6,389 nucleotides of DNA from an uncultured Ruminococcus sp. (GTDB lineage: Bacteria; Bacillota; Clostridia; Oscillospirales; Ruminococcaceae). The notes under the pieces are model-generated. The model did no database searches. It was not told the origin of the DNA and worked only from the letters and a program-made list of their open reading frames with translations. This document shows, piece after piece, positions 1 through 6,293 of this stretch (within the stretch, counting starts at the first letter, position 1; each line of letters starts with the position of its first letter). Where the stretch lies: positions 1 to 6,389 of the forward strand of contig URWK01000078.1 of assembly GCA_900551505.1 (NCBI GenBank). The letters run 5' to 3'. The translations under genes and the position numbers were made by a program.

Positions 1-324
<324 letters not shown>

Positions 325-353
325 TTACAAAATAAGTTTGATTATGCTATAAT
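325..353 (+). promoter_or_regulatory. Sigma-A promoter P1 upstream of the DUF6514-like gene
   Basis: TTACAA at 325-330 is followed, after 17 bp, by TATAAT at 348-353, and the -10 is preceded by TG one base upstream (TGCTATAAT, an extended -10). The expected transcription start is near 360, giving a leader of about 95 nt. The start point falls immediately before the two Spo0A boxes at 364-380, so this promoter is placed to be blocked by bound Spo0A. Confidence 0.75.
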
Positions 354-363
354 ATTTCCTGTT

Positions 364-380
364 TGTCGAATCCTGTCGAA
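364..380 (+). promoter_or_regulatory. Tandem Spo0A boxes (0A boxes)
   Basis: Two exact copies of TGTCGAA (364-370 and 374-380) stand head to tail with a 3-bp gap, so they repeat every 10 bp, about one helical turn. TGTCGAA is the established core of the binding site for phosphorylated Spo0A, the sporulation master regulator, and the two-box, 10-bp spacing matches the operator of the B. subtilis abrB promoter. The boxes lie at about +4 to +20 of P1 (promoter 325-353), a repressing position, and at about -61 to -45 of the weaker P2 (390-418), where activation is conceivable. The match is seen directly; binding is inferred. Confidence 0.7.
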
Positions 381-389
381 ACTTTTTTG

Positions 390-418
390 TTCCCAAATCT
401 CAGTTTTTGTGTTAATAT
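390..418 (+). promoter_or_regulatory. Possible second promoter P2 downstream of the Spo0A boxes
   Basis: An extended -10-like TGTTAATAT ends at 418 (hexamer TAATAT, 413-418). At 17-bp spacing the -35 would be TTCCCA (390-395), a poor match; an alternative TTGTTC (387-392) has a 20-bp spacer. A weak -35 or long spacer next to upstream 0A boxes is what a Spo0A-activated sigma-A promoter can look like, but the evidence is thin and it may not be a promoter. Confidence 0.3.
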
Positions 419-454
419 GGATACACAAAAGGTTTGAAAGGAGTTATATATATT

Positions 455-757
455 ATGACAGAAAGATTAATGCAAAAAGAGGATTTGAAAAGAAAAATCG
501 TATACAGCGAATCCCTCGGAAGCAGCAGGCTGATTTACAGAGCCTTTGAAACATCACTTGAGGTTGACGGAAAAACAATTGTGAATTACGGCGTTGAGGT
601 GGAAAGCAGAATTGCCGACAGACAGATTGAAACAATTGAGAACTTCTCGGACAAGATTGATATTGTAGCGGAATTTATGGAACTGATAATCAGAAATGCG
701 GTTTTGCCGATTTCGCTTTACGATACGGCGATAGACTTTTTAAGCATGGACTTATAA
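455..757 (+). CDS. Small uncharacterised protein, DUF6514-like
   Basis: The protein has 100 residues. The ATG at 455 is chosen because AAAGGAG lies just upstream (437-443); an in-frame TTG at 434 would put that ribosome site inside the gene. There is no signal peptide or membrane segment, so it should be cytoplasmic. The first 20 residues are charged. Residues 23-60 look like beta strands around a YGVEVE motif (45-50), followed by two helical stretches with an LPISLYDTAIDFL segment near the end (84-96). A strand-rich YGxxxE core followed by a helix and an SPIxLxDxxxDF-like end is how I remember the clostridial family DUF6514, whose function is unknown. I assign it from memory of that pattern, not a search. 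It is a single gene with its own promoter and with Spo0A boxes in its leader, which suggests control during the transition to sporulation. No terminator is visible before the glyA promoter. Confidence 0.8.
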   Translation: MTERLMQKEDLKRKIVYSESLGSSRLIYRAFETSLEVDGKTIVNYGVEVESRIADRQIETIENFSDKIDIVAEFMELIIRNAVLPISLYDTAIDFLSMDL

Positions 758-773
758 AAAATATTAAAATCTA

Positions 774-802
774 TTGTGTTTTGACAAAGTTTGCGTTATA
801 AT
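774..802 (+). promoter_or_regulatory. Promoter region of glyA, ambiguous -35
   Basis: A perfect TATAAT lies at 797-802. At 17-bp spacing the -35 is TTGTGT (774-779). A perfect TTGACA at 781-786 is only 10 bp from that -10, but it could pair with TATAAG (802-807) at a short 15-bp spacing. Either way transcription should start around 809-815, giving a leader of about 55 nt. The leader includes a small hairpin, GAGCG-AA-CGCTC (821-832), too short and poorly followed by T to be a firm attenuator. I see no riboswitch fold in so short a leader. Confidence 0.6.
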
Positions 803-866
803 ATAAGTATCACTGCTACGGAGCGAACGCTCTTTAATAAAAAACAAAAAAGTGAGGTTATTTATA

Positions 867-2120
867 ATGTACGAAAACATGATGGATACAATAGGCTTTG
901 TATCAAAGGCTGACCCTGAAGTAGGCGAAGCTATGCAGAAGGAACTTGCAAGACAGAGAAGGAATCTCGAACTTATCGCAAGTGAAAATATCGTTTCTCC
1001 TGCTGTTATGGCTGCAATGGGAACAGTTCTTACAAACAAGTATGCCGAAGGTTACAGCGGAAAACGGTACTATGGCGGTTGTGAATGTGTTGATATAGTT
1101 GAAAATATTGCCATTGAAAGAGCTAAGAAACTTTTCGGTGCGGAATTTGCAAATGTTCAGGCACATTCGGGAGCACAGGCTAATACAGCGGTTTATTTCG
1201 CACTGCTTAACCCTGGTGATACAGTAATGGGAATGAGTCTTGCACACGGCGGACATCTTACACACGGTTCACCTGTAAACCTTTCAGGAAAGTATTTCAA
1301 TTTTGTTTCATACGGTCTTGGAGATGACGGAAAGATTGACTATGAAGCAATGCAGAAGCTTGCAGAAGAAAACAAGCCAAAGCTTATTGTTGCAGGTGCA
1401 AGTGCTTACCCAAGAGCAATAGATTTTGAAAGAATTGCAGGCATTGCCAAGTCTGTAGGTGCTTACTTCATGGTAGATATGGCACATATCGCAGGACTTG
1501 TGGCAGCAGGCGAACACGTTTCACCTGTTCCGTATGCAGACATCGTTACAACAACTACACACAAGACTCTTAGAGGTCCAAGAGGCGGTCTTATTCTCAC
1601 AAACAACGAAGAACTTGCCAAGAAGATTAACAAGGCTATTTTCCCGGGAACTCAGGGTGGTCCACTTATGCACACAATCGCTGCAAAGGCTGTATGTTTT
1701 GGCGAAGCTCTCAAGCCGGAATTCAAGGAATATCAGCACAATGTTGTAATTAATGCACAGGCACTTGCGAAGGGACTGCTTGAAAGAGGATTTAACCTTG
1801 TATCAGGCGGAACAGACAATCATCTTATGCTTGTTGACCTTCAGCCATTCAACATCACAGGTAAGGAACTTGAACACAGACTTGATGAAGTTTACATCAC
1901 AGTAAACAAAAATGCAATTCCTAACGACCCACAGAGTCCGTTTGTAACAAGCGGTGTAAGAATCGGAACACCGGCAGTTACAACAAGAGGTCTCGGAGTT
2001 GAAGAAATGGGAAAGATTGCAGAATATATATATCTTGCAGCTAAGGACTTTGATGCAAATGCAGACGCAATCAGAGCAGGCGTTACAGAAATCTGCAAGA
2101 AGTATCCGCTTTACGAATAA
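867..2120 (+). CDS. glyA: Serine hydroxymethyltransferase
   Basis: This cytosolic PLP enzyme interconverts serine plus tetrahydrofolate with glycine plus 5,10-methylene-tetrahydrofolate, the main source of one-carbon units for purine, thymidylate and methionine synthesis. The 417 residues match the family's usual length. Seen in order: LELIASENIVS (34-44), the folate- and PLP-site stretch NKYAEGYSGKRYYGG (57-71), SGAQAN (101-106), LAHGGHLTHG (125-134), VDMAHIAGLVAAG (203-215) with the PLP-ring aspartate D204, and TTTTHKTLRGPRGG (228-241) with the Schiff-base lysine K233. GTQGGP and the C-terminal VRIGTPAVTTRG are also intact. The ATG at 867 is preferred over an in-frame GTG at 852 because the ribosome site (GTGAGG, 852-857) overlaps that GTG. 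The gene is complete, and its own promoter lies at 774-807. Identification is secure. Confidence 0.98.
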   Translation: MYENMMDTIGFVSKADPEVGEAMQKELARQRRNLELIASENIVSPAVMAAMGTVLTNKYAEGYSGKRYYGGCECVDIVENIAIERAKKLFGAEFANVQAHSGAQANTAVYFALLNPGDTVMGMSLAHGGHLTHGSPVNLSGKYFNFVSYGLGDDGKIDYEAMQKLAEENKPKLIVAGASAYPRAIDFERIAGIAKSVGAYFMVDMAHIAGLVAAGEHVSPVPYADIVTTTTHKTLRGPRGGLILTNNEELAKKINKAIFPGTQGGPLMHTIAAKAVCFGEALKPEFKEYQHNVVINAQALAKGLLERGFNLVSGGTDNHLMLVDLQPFNITGKELEHRLDEVYITVNKNAIPNDPQSPFVTSGVRIGTPAVTTRGLGVEEMGKIAEYIYLAAKDFDANADAIRAGVTEICKKYPLYE

Positions 2121-2163
2121 TGAAATAAACGTTTTTCCGGCAATAGTCGGAAGATAGTCTTAT

Positions 2164-2192
2164 GGGGCGAACCTGCGAAGCAGGTTCGCCCC
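2164..2192. repeat. Perfect 13-bp palindrome with GAA loop, intergenic hairpin
   Basis: GGGGCGAACCTGC (2164-2176) and its exact reverse complement GCAGGTTCGCCCC (2180-2192) flank the 3-base loop GAA. An outer pair ATAGT (2154-2158) and ACTAT (2198-2202) lengthens it through mismatches and G-U pairs. The apex GCGAAGC is known as an unusually stable minihairpin. No T run follows on either strand, so it is not a standard Rho-independent terminator. It may block exonucleases at the glyA mRNA end, attenuate read-through into the next gene, or be one copy of a dispersed palindromic repeat; its GC richness among AT-rich flanks favours the last. Confidence 0.8.
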
Positions 2193-2225
2193 AAGGCACT
2201 ATAAAATGAAAATAAGAGGTGGAAA

Positions 2226-2927
2226 ATGGAGATAGTAAAAAGAGGATATGTGCAGACGGACAGCAGGGATTTCAGCGAAAAGTCTATTGAAATCCTGAAA
2301 GAAGCTCAGAAAGATATATATTACCTGCTCAACAGAGATTACCCGATAAAGAACGCAGTAACATTTGTAGGTAACAGATACCTGCTTTCAGAACGTCAGA
2401 GAACGGCATTGCAAAGAGCTACATCTTCAAGAGATGCCATAAAGAACAGAATTACGAAACTTTCAAAGAGTGGGGGAACGGCATGGATAGACGGGCTTAA
2501 CCTTATAATCACGCTTGAAGTGGCACTCTCAGGTTCGACATTGATAAGGTGCATGGACGGAACTATAAGAGATTTGGCAGGGCTGAGAGGTACATACAGA
2601 CTTATCGACAAGACCGATACAGCCATAAAACTTATAGCAGACAAGATTGAAGAATGTGAATTTTCAGAAGCAATATTCTACCTTGACAAACCTGTTTCAA
2701 ACACAGGAAGACTTAAACAGCGTATCTATGAAATCACAGAAAAATATCCTTTTAAGACAACAGTGGAACTTGCAGACAATGTCGACACGATACTTGAAGG
2801 GAAAGAAAACGTAGTAACCAGTGATGCCATAATACTTGACAGATGTAAAAGCTGGTTTAATTTCAGTGAGGAAATTGTAAGTATCATAGAAACAGCAGAA
2901 CCGATAGACCTTTCAGGAGGGTTATAA
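2226..2927 (+). CDS. DUF434/DUF5616 protein, possible NYN/PIN-like nuclease fold
   Basis: The protein has 233 residues with no signal peptide or membrane segment. Residues 1-70 match my memory of the DUF434 domain: RGYVQTDSRDFS, then LLNRDYPIKNAVTFVGNRYLLSERQRTALQRA (34-65), a basic helical segment that could bind nucleic acid. From about 85 on it matches DUF5616: WIDGLNLIITLE (87-98), GLRGTYRLIDKT (119-130), LDKPVSNTGRLK (153-164) and VVTSDAIILDR (196-206). Function is unknown. The DGxN motif after a strand, a later LDxPxS, and the TSD motif near the C terminus recall NYN/PIN-type metal-dependent RNases such as YacP/Rae1, with D89, D154, D200 and D205 as candidate metal ligands; this is my inference. 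The start at 2226 follows AGAGGTGG (2215-2222). The stop overlaps the rarA start by one base, so the two are probably co-translated. No clear promoter precedes it. Confidence 0.9.
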   Translation: MEIVKRGYVQTDSRDFSEKSIEILKEAQKDIYYLLNRDYPIKNAVTFVGNRYLLSERQRTALQRATSSRDAIKNRITKLSKSGGTAWIDGLNLIITLEVALSGSTLIRCMDGTIRDLAGLRGTYRLIDKTDTAIKLIADKIEECEFSEAIFYLDKPVSNTGRLKQRIYEITEKYPFKTTVELADNVDTILEGKENVVTSDAIILDRCKSWFNFSEEIVSIIETAEPIDLSGGL

Positions 2928-2929
2928 TG
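2915..2929 (+). promoter_or_regulatory. Ribosome site and TAATG stop-start overlap coupling rarA to the upstream gene
   Basis: AGGAGG (2915-2920) lies inside the last codons of the DUF434 gene, six bases before the rarA ATG (2927-2929). That ATG shares its A with the upstream TAA (2925-2927). This fixes the rarA start and points to translational coupling, so both proteins are likely made in a linked ratio. Confidence 0.9.
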
Positions 2930-4207
2930 GGAGTACCGCTTGCAGAGAGAATAAGACCAAAGACACTTGATGAAGTTTTCGGGCAACAGCACTTAATAGG
3001 AAAAAACAAACCTTTACGCAGAATCGCAGAAAGCAAATACATTCCGAATATGATTTTTTACGGAGCTTCAGGGACAGGAAAGACAACTATTGCATCAATT
3101 ATAGCTGAAAACAGCGGAATGTACCTTAAAAAGCTCAACGGAACATCTTCGGGAGTGGCGGAAATAAAGGATATAATTTCCGAACTGGACACATTTTCGG
3201 GTTACAACGGAATATTGCTTTACCTTGACGAAATCCAGTATCTCAACAAGAAGCAACAGCAAAGTTTACTTGAATACGTAGAGAACGGGAAAATAACATT
3301 GATTGCCTCGACTACGGAAAACCCTTATTTTTCGGTTTTCGGGGCGATATTAAGCCGTTGTACGGTATTTGAATTTAAACCGCTTGAACCGCAGGATATT
3401 GAAAAGGCGGTTATCAGAGGCTATAAGTTTCTTGCGAAAGAAATGAAAATAGAAATTGACATGGGTGGAGATATAGAAAAGTATATATCGGAAACTTGCG
3501 GCGGAGATGTCAGAAAAGCTCTGAATACGGTTGAATTAAGCGTACTTTCGGGCGAAGCTTACGCAGGCGGAATAAGAGTTGAAGAAGATACCGTTAAACT
3601 GCTTTCACAGAAAAGCAGTATGCGTTATGACCGTGACGGCGACAGCCATTACGATATACTTTCGGCATTTCAGAAATCAGTAAGAGGTTCTGACGAAAAT
3701 GCGGCACTTCACTATATGGCAAGGCTTATAGAAGCAGGCGATATAGTTTCGCTTTCGAGAAGACTGCTTGTAACTGCTTCCGAAGATATAGGTCTTGCAT
3801 ATCCGCAGGCGGTAAGCATAGTAAAATCTTGTGTGGACAGTGCCTTGCAACTCGGATTACCGGAGGCGAGAATACCTCTTGCACAAGCTGTAATACTGCT
3901 TTGCACTTCCCCCAAGTCGAACAGTGTAATTACCGCAATAGACACGGCTCTTGAAGACGTGAGAAACGGAAACAGCGGAGAAATACCGTTGCATTTAAGG
4001 GACTGTCACTATGACGGTGCTGAGAAACTTGGCAGAGGAGGTTACAAATACCCTCATGATTACCCCGGACACTATGTTGAGCAACAATATCTTCCCGACA
4101 ATCTGAAAGACAGAGTTTACTACAAGTTCGGAAACAATAAAAACGAAAGACTTGCAGAGGAATACAGAAGAAAATTAAAGCTTAAAGAAAGCTCACAGGA
4201 AATATAA
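2927..4207 (+). CDS. rarA: Replication-associated recombination protein RarA (MgsA, AAA+ ATPase)
   Basis: RarA is a clamp-loader-like AAA+ ATPase that forms tetramers, acts at stalled replication forks and single-strand gaps, and works with SSB and RecA-type repair. The 426 residues are full length. Seen in order: LAERIRPKTLDEVFGQQHLIG (5-25), Walker A GASGTGKT (46-53) with K52, Walker B LLYLDEIQ (97-103) with D101 and E102, sensor 1 STTENP (128-133), LSRC with the arginine-finger candidate R144, and sensor 2 GGDVRKALN (192-200) with R196. The family-specific C-terminal region is complete: YDRDGDSHYDILSAFQKSVRGSD (234-256), ASEDIGLAYPQAV (284-296) and YKYPHDYPGHYVEQQYLP (373-390). It could be confused with clamp-loader subunits or RuvB by the AAA+ core alone, but the C-terminal signatures settle it. 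Confidence 0.97.
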   Translation: MGVPLAERIRPKTLDEVFGQQHLIGKNKPLRRIAESKYIPNMIFYGASGTGKTTIASIIAENSGMYLKKLNGTSSGVAEIKDIISELDTFSGYNGILLYLDEIQYLNKKQQQSLLEYVENGKITLIASTTENPYFSVFGAILSRCTVFEFKPLEPQDIEKAVIRGYKFLAKEMKIEIDMGGDIEKYISETCGGDVRKALNTVELSVLSGEAYAGGIRVEEDTVKLLSQKSSMRYDRDGDSHYDILSAFQKSVRGSDENAALHYMARLIEAGDIVSLSRRLLVTASEDIGLAYPQAVSIVKSCVDSALQLGLPEARIPLAQAVILLCTSPKSNSVITAIDTALEDVRNGNSGEIPLHLRDCHYDGAEKLGRGGYKYPHDYPGHYVEQQYLPDNLKDRVYYKFGNNKNERLAEEYRRKLKLKESSQEI

Positions 4208-4210
4208 ACA

Positions 4211-4228
4211 CCATATATGCGAATATGG
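4211..4228 (+). terminator. Weak hairpin after rarA, doubtful terminator
   Basis: CCATAT (4211-4216) and ATATGG (4223-4228) form a 6-bp stem with a 6-base loop, three bases after the rarA stop. It is followed by AT-rich DNA, including a 12-bp palindrome ATAATATATTAT (4235-4246), but no clean T run. It may aid transcription ending before the promoter at 4275; the evidence is weak. Confidence 0.3.
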
Positions 4229-4274
4229 GATTGTATAATATATTATTTATCTATATCTTCGGGTTATATAACTA

Positions 4275-4303
4275 TTGACAAAGATTTAACGGTAGATTAT
4301 AAT
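4275..4303 (+). promoter_or_regulatory. Consensus sigma-A promoter of the HD-GYP/Hpt operon
   Basis: TTGACA (4275-4280), a 17-bp spacer and TATAAT (4298-4303) match the sigma-A consensus at all twelve positions. Transcription should begin near 4310, leaving a leader of about 55 nt before the ATG at 4365. The strength suggests expression without an activator, although the 11-base string ATATCTTCGGG (4253-4263) just upstream is shared with the region before the promoter at 325. Confidence 0.88.
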
Positions 4304-4364
4304 GAATACATAAATAATCACTATGCATAGGAAGAAACAATACTTTAAGGGGGCTTAATCATAA

Positions 4365-5888
4365 ATGGACAGTCAGGGCAGGAAACCAAAAAAATATAAG
4401 GTTCTTATTGTTGATGACTCGGAAATGAATCGTGCAATTCTTACGGATATGCTTGAAGATGAATTTGATGTTATAGAAGCATCAGACGGAGCGAAGGCAA
4501 TATCAATATTGAAAACCTTTTCGGCAGATATTTCGCTTGTTCTGCTTGACATTGTAATGCCGGAGATGGACGGATTTGATGTACTGGCGATGATGAACAA
4601 ATATGACTGGCTGAGCAATATTCCTGTAATTATGATTTCCTCTGAAAATTCGCCGTCATGTGTCGAAAGGGCATATGAACTGGGGGTTTCTGATTATATA
4701 AGCCGACCTTTTGACGCTCTTGTAGTCCAGAAAAGAGTAAAAAATACAATAATGCTCTACAGCAAACAAAGAAGGCTTATAGGAATGGTAGCAGACCAGA
4801 TTTACGAGAATGAGAAAAACAACAACCTCATGATTTCCATATTGAGCCATATCGTAGAATTCAGAAACGGAGAAAGCGGGCTTCATGTTCTGCATATCCA
4901 TACAATAACGAAATTGCTTCTTGAGCATCTCATAAGAAAAACGGATAAGTATCAGCTTACACATTCCGACATAAAGCTTATAACAATAGCATCAGCCCTT
5001 CACGATATAGGCAAGATAGCTATTCCGAGTGATATTATAAATAAACCGGGACGTTTCACTAAGGAAGAATTTGATATAATGAAGACACATTCAACAATAG
5101 GTGCTTCAATGCTGAAAGAACTGCCGTTTTATCAGAATGACCCGCTTGTGAGAGTAGCATATGAAATTTGCAGATGGCACCACGAAAGATGGGACGGACG
5201 AGGTTATCCGGACGGGCTTAAAGGCGATGAAATACCGGTTTCGGCACAGATTGTTTCAATCGCAGACGTGTATGACGCACTTACGAGCGACAGAGTATAT
5301 AAAAAGGCTATCCCTCACGAAGAAGCTGTAAGAATGATGGTAAATAATGAATGCGGCGTATTCAATCCGCTTTTACTGGAATGTTTCCTCGAAATAGCAG
5401 ATGTAATAAGAGATGAACTGAGAGAAAATTCTCCTCATGAAATACAGAGAAAAGAACTTGACAGTATAGCCGATGAGATGATAAATAATCAGGAAATTTC
5501 AGCTTCTGAACGCACATTTAATTTACTTCAGCATGAACGATGGAAGTATAATTTTTTCGCCTCGCTTGAAATACAGTTTGAGTATACAAGAAATCCGGCT
5601 GTACTGATGTTTTCGGAATACGGAGTTAAAAAGTACGGATTGCCGGAGGTAATTTCCAACCCCGCCGAAAATGAAGAACTTAAAGAAATCATAGGCGAAG
5701 AAAATATAGAAGAATTTACGAAAAAAATGCAGTCCGCTAAACCGAATGACGAAGACATTGAATACAAGTGCAGGATGAAACTCGGCGGAGAACTGAAAGA
5801 CTGCAATATTATCAGCCGTATAACATGGTCAGATGCCAAAGTACCTAAGTTTGAAGGCTTTATAGGAAAGGTAGTCATAAAACAATAG
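4365..5888 (+). CDS. Response regulator: REC, HD-GYP phosphodiesterase and PAS-like domains
   Basis: The protein has 507 residues and is cytoplasmic. Residues 10-130 are a receiver domain with acidic pair D17/D18, phosphoacceptor D62 (VLLDIVMPEMDG) and switch serine S92; the usual lysine before the conserved proline is arginine (SRPFD, R114). Residues about 150-350 are an HD-GYP domain with the metal and substrate set present: ESGLHV (H174), HDIGK (H213, D214), H242, HHERWDGRGYPDG (272-284) and IADVYDAL (299-306). The family hydrolyses cyclic di-GMP, or related cyclic dinucleotides in some members, so an active enzyme is expected. Residues about 390-505 (FFASLEIQFEYTRNPAVLMF onward, ending in a WSDAK...GFIGKVVI strand pair) look like a degenerate PAS fold, a possible sensor or dimerisation module. 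The start follows AAGGGGG (4347-4353), 11 bases upstream, a rather long spacing. It is the first gene of an operon with the Hpt gene. The identity of the cyclic dinucleotide cannot be read from sequence. Confidence 0.94.
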   Translation: MDSQGRKPKKYKVLIVDDSEMNRAILTDMLEDEFDVIEASDGAKAISILKTFSADISLVLLDIVMPEMDGFDVLAMMNKYDWLSNIPVIMISSENSPSCVERAYELGVSDYISRPFDALVVQKRVKNTIMLYSKQRRLIGMVADQIYENEKNNNLMISILSHIVEFRNGESGLHVLHIHTITKLLLEHLIRKTDKYQLTHSDIKLITIASALHDIGKIAIPSDIINKPGRFTKEEFDIMKTHSTIGASMLKELPFYQNDPLVRVAYEICRWHHERWDGRGYPDGLKGDEIPVSAQIVSIADVYDALTSDRVYKKAIPHEEAVRMMVNNECGVFNPLLLECFLEIADVIRDELRENSPHEIQRKELDSIADEMINNQEISASERTFNLLQHERWKYNFFASLEIQFEYTRNPAVLMFSEYGVKKYGLPEVISNPAENEELKEIIGEENIEEFTKKMQSAKPNDEDIEYKCRMKLGGELKDCNIISRITWSDAKVPKFEGFIGKVVIKQ

Positions 5889-5910
5889 TATTGAAAGGAA
5901 GTTTCAAAAA

Positions 5911-6282
5911 ATGACTCTGAAAGAATGTTATGACGCAATGGGCGGAGATTACGAAGGAGTATTTGCACGTCTGAGGAGTGAGAAGTTTCTGAAAAAGTTT
6001 GCAACGAAATTTCTCACAGATAAAAGTTACAATAATATCTGTACAGCACTTGAAAACAAGGACTTTGAAGAAGCGTTCAGGGCATCGCATACGCTTAAAG
6101 GCGTGTGTCAGAACTTAGGATTTGACAGACTTTATAAGTCAAGTCATGACCTTACTGAAATTTTCAGAGAGGGAAAGGACAACCCCGGTGCGATAGATAC
6201 AGACAGCCTGAATGAACTCATGAAGCAAGTTACAGAAGATTATGAAGTTACGGTTTCAGCAATAAAGAACCTTGATGAATAA
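5911..6282 (+). CDS. Stand-alone Hpt (histidine phosphotransfer) protein
   Basis: The protein has 123 residues, is all-helical in character, and has no signal peptide or membrane segment. The Hpt signature ASHTLKGVCQNLGF (58-71) places the phosphorylated histidine at H60, followed by the usual LKG turn and a helix ending in LYKSSHDLTEIF (74-85). Such proteins pass phosphate between the receiver domain of a hybrid histidine kinase and a response-regulator receiver. The ATG at 5911 follows AAAGGAAG (5894-5901) at 9 bases. It begins 22 nt after the response regulator stop and shares its promoter, so that protein's D62 is its most likely partner. The N-terminal KECYDAMGGDYEGVFARLRSE (4-24) is a pattern I associate with clostridial Hpt proteins. 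The matching kinase is not in this window. Confidence 0.92.
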   Translation: MTLKECYDAMGGDYEGVFARLRSEKFLKKFATKFLTDKSYNNICTALENKDFEEAFRASHTLKGVCQNLGFDRLYKSSHDLTEIFREGKDNPGAIDTDSLNELMKQVTEDYEVTVSAIKNLDE

Positions 6283-6293
6283 GTAAGTTAAGA

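Noticed and set aside
434..454. Earlier TTG start for the DUF6514-like gene
   Set aside because: The TTG would precede and include the AAAGGAG ribosome site; the ATG at 455 has that site at normal spacing.
821..832. GAGCG-AA-CGCTC hairpin in the glyA leader as an attenuator
   Set aside because: The stem is only 4-5 bp, the T run after it is three bases, and no alternative antiterminator fold is visible.
903..1265. 120-residue antisense open frame inside glyA
   Set aside because: It is fully covered by the well-supported glyA gene, and its cysteine-rich product resembles nothing I recognise.
2135..2152. TTCCG...CGGAA hairpin after glyA as a terminator
   Set aside because: A 5-bp stem with an 8-base loop and no T tract is too weak; the adjacent 13-bp palindrome dominates folding.
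2200..2205. TATAAA as a -10 for the DUF434-rarA pair
   Set aside because: No -35 occurs at 16-18 bp; the expected position falls in the palindrome and reads GAAGCA.
4661..4667. Another TGTCGAA Spo0A-box match
   Set aside because: It is a single copy inside the regulator coding region; one 7-mer match in 6.4 kb is expected by chance.
5528..6004. 158-residue antisense open frame
   Set aside because: It is antisense to the regulator and Hpt genes, low-complexity in serine, and without family resemblance; it is a shadow of AT-rich coding DNA.
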